NCBI GenBank assembly: GCA_900553205.1
Contig: USCK01000033.1
Coordinates: 1 to 14,608 of the forward strand
DNA from: an uncultured bacterium
Lineage (GTDB): Bacteria > Cyanobacteriota > Vampirovibrionia > Gastranaerophilales > Gastranaerophilaceae
Reading direction: 5' to 3'
Length of the DNA: 14,608 nucleotides
The first letter of the stretch is position 1. Each line of letters opens with the position of its first letter. A program made the translations under genes and the position numbers. Under the pieces are notes generated by a model. It saw nothing but the letters and a program-made list of their open reading frames with translations. It was not told where the DNA came from and searched no databases. This document shows positions 12,670 to 14,608 of the stretch, piece by piece.

Positions 12670-12688
12670 TATACTTTTAATAAGTATA
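12670..12688. promoter_or_regulatory. Inverted repeat over the promoter of the 12639 gene
   Basis: TATACTT (12670-12676), TTAAT, AAGTATA (12682-12688). On the minus strand the second arm supplies TATACT, a likely -10 (12688-12683), with TTAGCA or TTTAGC 15-16 bp upstream as a weak -35. The half-site equals part of the operator at 8285-8305. Confidence 0.45.
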
Positions 12689-12722
12689 GTTTAATAAAAA
12701 AATTGCTAAAGATTTTTGCTAT

Positions 12723-12751
12723 ATTACAAAATGTTAAAAATATGGTATAAT
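12723..12751 (+). promoter_or_regulatory. Promoter of the exported-protein gene
   Basis: ATTACA (12723-12728), 17-bp spacer ending in TGG, perfect TATAAT (12746-12751): both an extended -10 and a fair -35. The RNA start near 12758 precedes AGAGG and the ATG at 12778. Confidence 0.75.
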
Positions 12752-12777
12752 TAATTCAAATAAGAAAAGAGGTTAGA

Positions 12778-13452
12778 ATGAGAGTTTTATTAGTAATATT
12801 GAGTTTATTTGCGTTCATGAATTTGTCTTATGCTGCACCGTATAAAGGTGATGCTAGAAGTGCCAGAATTCCTGCAGGTACATCGTTTCAGCTTCAATTA
12901 ATGCAGACTATTGATACAATGGCAAATCAGGAAGGTGATACTTGTAATTTTATTCTTTTAAACGATCAAAAATATCAAAATAATATAGTTCTTCCTGCAG
13001 GTTCTATTGTTAGAGGAAGTATTGCACGAATAAAAACTGCTAAAATATGTTCAAGAGGTGCAGTTTTATATATAGATTTTGACCATATTGTAACACCTAC
13101 CGGTCGTCAAGTACCTTTGAGTCTTGCTTTTGTTGGTTTGAACAAAGTTACTTATGATGGTGGTATATATAATTCACAAGGTTATGGCGAAGCAGTACAA
13201 GAAAACTGGAAAAAATGTGTTGATATAACAAAAGTTTCTACAAATTACGGTTTAAAAGCTGGTGAATCTGCTCCCGGCATACAGTTTGTAACTTGTCCTG
13301 TATGTGCATTAGGTGGTGGAATCGGTGGTGCAGGATATTTAATTGGAGATAGTGTGATAGATTTGTTTAGAAAAGGACAAGAAGTAACTTTTGTTAAGGG
13401 TACAAAGTTTCAAACAAAACTTACACAACCTATTGACATACCTGTGAACTAA
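12778..13452 (+). CDS. Exported protein of unknown function with signal peptide
   Basis: 224 residues. A classical signal peptide spans residues 1-19 (basic start, hydrophobic LLVILSLFAFM, cleavage after LSYA), so the mature protein is exported. The body has repeated beta-strand segments: IPAGTSFQLQLMQTIDTMAN, IVLPAGSIVRGSIARIKTAK, VLYIDFDHIVTPTGRQVPLS, and near the end KGQEVTFVKGTKFQTKLTQP. The recurring PAGT/PAGS...G pattern is seen in beta-sandwich proteins distantly like TrbI/VirB10 pore domains and in secreted proteins of several phyla; I cannot place it more closely. CPVCALGGGIGGAGYLIGDS (about 178-197) is a Gly-rich stretch preceded by a CxxC pair. There are four further Cys. AGAGG lies 5 nt before the ATG. 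It is monocistronic and ends at a two-way terminator. Confidence 0.85.
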   Translation: MRVLLVILSLFAFMNLSYAAPYKGDARSARIPAGTSFQLQLMQTIDTMANQEGDTCNFILLNDQKYQNNIVLPAGSIVRGSIARIKTAKICSRGAVLYIDFDHIVTPTGRQVPLSLAFVGLNKVTYDGGIYNSQGYGEAVQENWKKCVDITKVSTNYGLKAGESAPGIQFVTCPVCALGGGIGGAGYLIGDSVIDLFRKGQEVTFVKGTKFQTKLTQPIDIPVN

Positions 13453-13486
13453 TCACGAATATTTGTCCAGATTTAATAAAAAACAC

Positions 13487-13517
13487 AAATGGGATATCCT
13501 ACAAGGATACCCCATTT
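13487..13517. terminator. Two-way terminator between convergent genes
   Basis: AAATGGG-A-TATCCT (13487-13500), loop ACA, AGGATA-C-CCCATTT (13504-13517): 13 base pairs with one A/C mismatch. T-rich sequence follows in both directions: TTTTAT on plus, and GTGTTTTTTATT a few bases on in minus. It serves the exported-protein gene and the convergent membrane-protein gene. Confidence 0.8.
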
Positions 13518-13542
13518 TATATGCAAAAAACAAAGGAACTAA

Positions 13543-13854
13543 CTACATTCTGCGCATACCGTAATCGTCTTCATCATCATATTGATATTCTTTGTGTTTT
13601 TCAAGCCAACAAAACGCCAATGCAGGAGCCAAAGCAAACTGCACAATCAGAGCTTTCCACAAAGACATAAAGCCGAATACATGGTGCATAAATTCGTGAT
13701 AAGTAAGACTATAACAATGTGATACCATTGCATAAATATGATGTTTAAATAACATTACCATTAAACATGCCAGTAGCATCAAAACTAAACTGACTACAAA
13801 GTAATTTACAAAGAATCGTCTTTTACATTTTAATTTTCTTAAACATTTACTCAT
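13543..13854 (-). CDS. Small two-helix membrane protein of unknown function
   Basis: 103 residues. A strongly basic N-terminus (KCLRKLKCKRR) precedes helix 1 (about 17-36, FVVSLVLMLLACLMVMLFKH). A short loop rich in His and aromatic residues (SHCYSLTYHEFMHH, 45-58) follows, then helix 2 (about 64-84). The tail is acidic (YDDEDDYGMRRM). By the positive-inside rule both ends are cytoplasmic. The loop HEFMHH looks superficially like the HExxH zinc site of metalloproteases but lacks the second ExxxH element and is too short. AAAGGAG 9 nt before the ATG is a strong ribosome binding site; it is also one arm of a 12-bp inverted repeat that could hide it. It lies downstream of dut on the same strand. 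I do not recognise the family. Confidence 0.75.
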   Translation of the reverse strand: MSKCLRKLKCKRRFFVNYFVVSLVLMLLACLMVMLFKHHIYAMVSHCYSLTYHEFMHHVFGFMSLWKALIVQFALAPALAFCWLEKHKEYQYDDEDDYGMRRM

Positions 13855-13857
13855 AAG

Positions 13858-13937
13858 AAAAATCTCCTTTCAGTAAGAATTTAAGAAATATCAATATTTT
13901 TATCAATTCCACAATCGTACTACATAAGGAGATTTTT
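13858..13937 (-). promoter_or_regulatory. 12-bp inverted repeat enclosing the ribosome binding site of the 13854 gene
   Basis: Plus-strand AAAAATCTCCTT (13858-13869) and AAGGAGATTTTT (13926-13937) are exact reverse complements, 56 bp apart. In minus-strand RNA the proximal arm contains the AAGGAG ribosome binding site, and the distal arm near the dut end would pair with it. TTGATA and TAAATT, 17 bp apart within the loop, could be a local promoter that makes RNA lacking the masking arm. Confidence 0.55.
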
Positions 13938-13958
13938 TGATTTTATTTGTTATTAAAA

Positions 13959-14396
13959 TTATTTTCCGGTTGAACCGAATCCACCTTCGCCTCTAACGGT
14001 GTCGGTTAATTCTGTAACAACTTCTATTTTTGCTTGTTCTGCTCTTGCGATTACCATTTGAGCAATTCTTTCTTGAGGTTGAATTGCATAAGTTTCGTTT
14101 GAGATATTAACAATCGGAACACAAACTTCACCTCTATAATCCTCATCAATAGTGCCGACACAGTTAATCAATGTGATACCGTGCTTAATTGATAACCCAG
14201 AACGAGGTCTTACTTGTGCTTCGTAACCATGTTCCAATTCGATTTTTAGACCTGTAGGAACAAGAGTTCTTTCTAACGGTTTTAATACGATAGGTTCTTC
14301 TATCGCTGCGCACAAATCCATGCCTGCAGCGCCTTCTGTTTTGTATTCAGGTAAAATTTTGTTATGCTCTAATCTTTGAATTTTTAATACTGTCAT
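13959..14396 (-). CDS. dut: dUTP diphosphatase (trimeric dUTPase)
   Basis: 145 residues, the standard bacterial length. It hydrolyses dUTP to dUMP and diphosphate, keeping uracil out of DNA and feeding thymidylate synthesis. All five motifs of the trimeric family are intact: AGMDLCAA (24-31), RPRSGLSIKHG (63-73), GTIDEDYRGEV (81-91, with catalytic Asp84 and the uracil-stacking Tyr87), ERIAQMVI (109-116) and RGEGGFGSTG (135-144), the last being the flexible P-loop-like arm that closes over the substrate. AGGGAG 6 nt before the ATG is a good ribosome binding site. A TATACT at about 30 nt upstream may be its -10. No phage genes adjoin, so it is likely the chromosomal housekeeping copy. Confidence 0.97.
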   Translation of the reverse strand: MTVLKIQRLEHNKILPEYKTEGAAGMDLCAAIEEPIVLKPLERTLVPTGLKIELEHGYEAQVRPRSGLSIKHGITLINCVGTIDEDYRGEVCVPIVNISNETYAIQPQERIAQMVIARAEQAKIEVVTELTDTVRGEGGFGSTGK

Positions 14397-14489
14397 ATCA
14401 TACTCCCTCTTTGTTTATTGTTTAAGTATATCTGAAACAAAACCTAATCGCCAGAGTTTTACACATTTTGATGCAAAAAATCTCTTTCT

Positions 14490-14533
14490 AGAAGTTACTA
14501 AGAGTTAAGTAACTATGTTATTAAGAAGATAAT
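14490..14533 (-). repeat. Copy 4 of the CTTAGTNA repeat array (inverted)
   Basis: Reverse complement of this 44-bp segment matches 10255-10298 at 40 of 44 positions. It forms an inverted pair with copy 5 at 14546. Confidence 0.85.
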
Positions 14534-14545
14534 TATTTCTTATTC

Positions 14546-14575
14546 ACTTAATAACTTAGTCACTTATTCACTTCT
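14546..14575 (+). repeat. Copy 5 of the CTTAGTNA repeat array
   Basis: CTTAATAA, CTTAGTCA, CTTATTCA, CTTCT in register, directly after the inverted copy 4. Confidence 0.7.
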
Positions 14576-14588
14576 TGTGAGCCAATTT

Positions 14589-14605
14589 GTCAGGCATAGC
14601 CTGAC
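14589..14605. repeat. Palindrome GTCAGGC-ATA-GCCTGAC at the window edge
   Basis: Perfect 7-bp arms (14589-14595, 14599-14605), GC-rich compared with its surroundings and cut off by the window end. It may be part of another dispersed repeat, or the hairpin of a terminator whose T-run lies outside. Confidence 0.6.
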
Positions 14606-14608
14606 CTA

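Noticed and set aside
13543..13854. HExxH-type metalloprotease
   Set aside because: The loop reads HEFMHH, but the protein is too short and lacks a third metal ligand or protease fold.
13929..13945. Start-stop mini-ORF (ATG TAG) in the leader of the 13854 gene
   Set aside because: The ATG-TAG pair exists on the minus strand just after CTCCTT, but there is no ribosome binding site and such pairs are expected by chance.
8088..14575. CRISPR array
   Set aside because: The repeats are 8-bp units without unique spacers, in separate loci and both orientations; no cas genes.

Overview
The window is AT-rich, gene-dense bacterial chromosome with short operons on both strands, mostly AGGAG-type ribosome binding sites, several Rho-independent terminators and some TTG/GTG starts. 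No rRNA, tRNA, CRISPR array, transposase or phage structural gene is visible. A predicted signal peptide, an RsmH/FtsL-like division pair, a DUF4127-MntP pair and dispersed intergenic repeats fit a low-GC, probably host-associated anaerobe. My best guess is the Gastranaerophilales/Melainabacteria branch near Cyanobacteria. That is an inference from style, not from a marker gene, and a low-GC Firmicute is not excluded.

Layout. 1-996: 3' part of a Pro/His-rich protein of unknown function. 1159-2508 (+): FAD-dependent CoA-disulfide reductase/NADH oxidase-type enzyme, tail to tail with a tandem-GNAT-like protein (2511-3494, -). 3631-4281 (-): a RelE/HigB-like toxin followed by an atypical antitoxin, driven by a consensus promoter overlapped by a 10-bp inverted repeat. 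4382-4509 (+): a possible small RNA with promoter and terminator. 4535-5527 (-): a family 2 glycosyltransferase, divergent from an operon (5640-7101, +) of an HpcH/HpaI-type aldolase/lyase and a HAD phosphatase. 7102-8347: a 1.2-kb gap with no protein gene, holding a probable structured RNA (about 7887-8026) and the promoter and operator of a 62-residue ribbon-helix-helix regulator (8348-8536). 8648-10116 (+): rsmH and an FtsL-like protein. 10117-10341: repeat-rich spacer. 10342-12211 (+): DUF4127 protein overlapping an MntP-type manganese exporter. 12208-12639 (-): unknown protein. 12778-13452 (+): exported protein. 13543-13854 (-): small two-helix membrane protein. 13959-14396 (-): dUTPase. 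14490-14608: more repeats.

Three things recur. First, four genes (1159, 3494, 8648, 10342) have a -10-like hexamer ending 6-7 nt before the ATG and no ribosome binding site, so they look like leaderless transcripts. Second, an 8-bp unit, roughly CTTAGTNA, forms short arrays at five intergenic places on either strand. Third, several small regulators or unknown genes carry inverted repeats over or near their promoters, suggesting autoregulation.

The most promising undescribed items are the structured RNA at 7887-8026, the atypical toxin-antitoxin locus, the leaderless promoter class, and the long inverted repeat that could mask the ribosome binding site of the gene at 13854.
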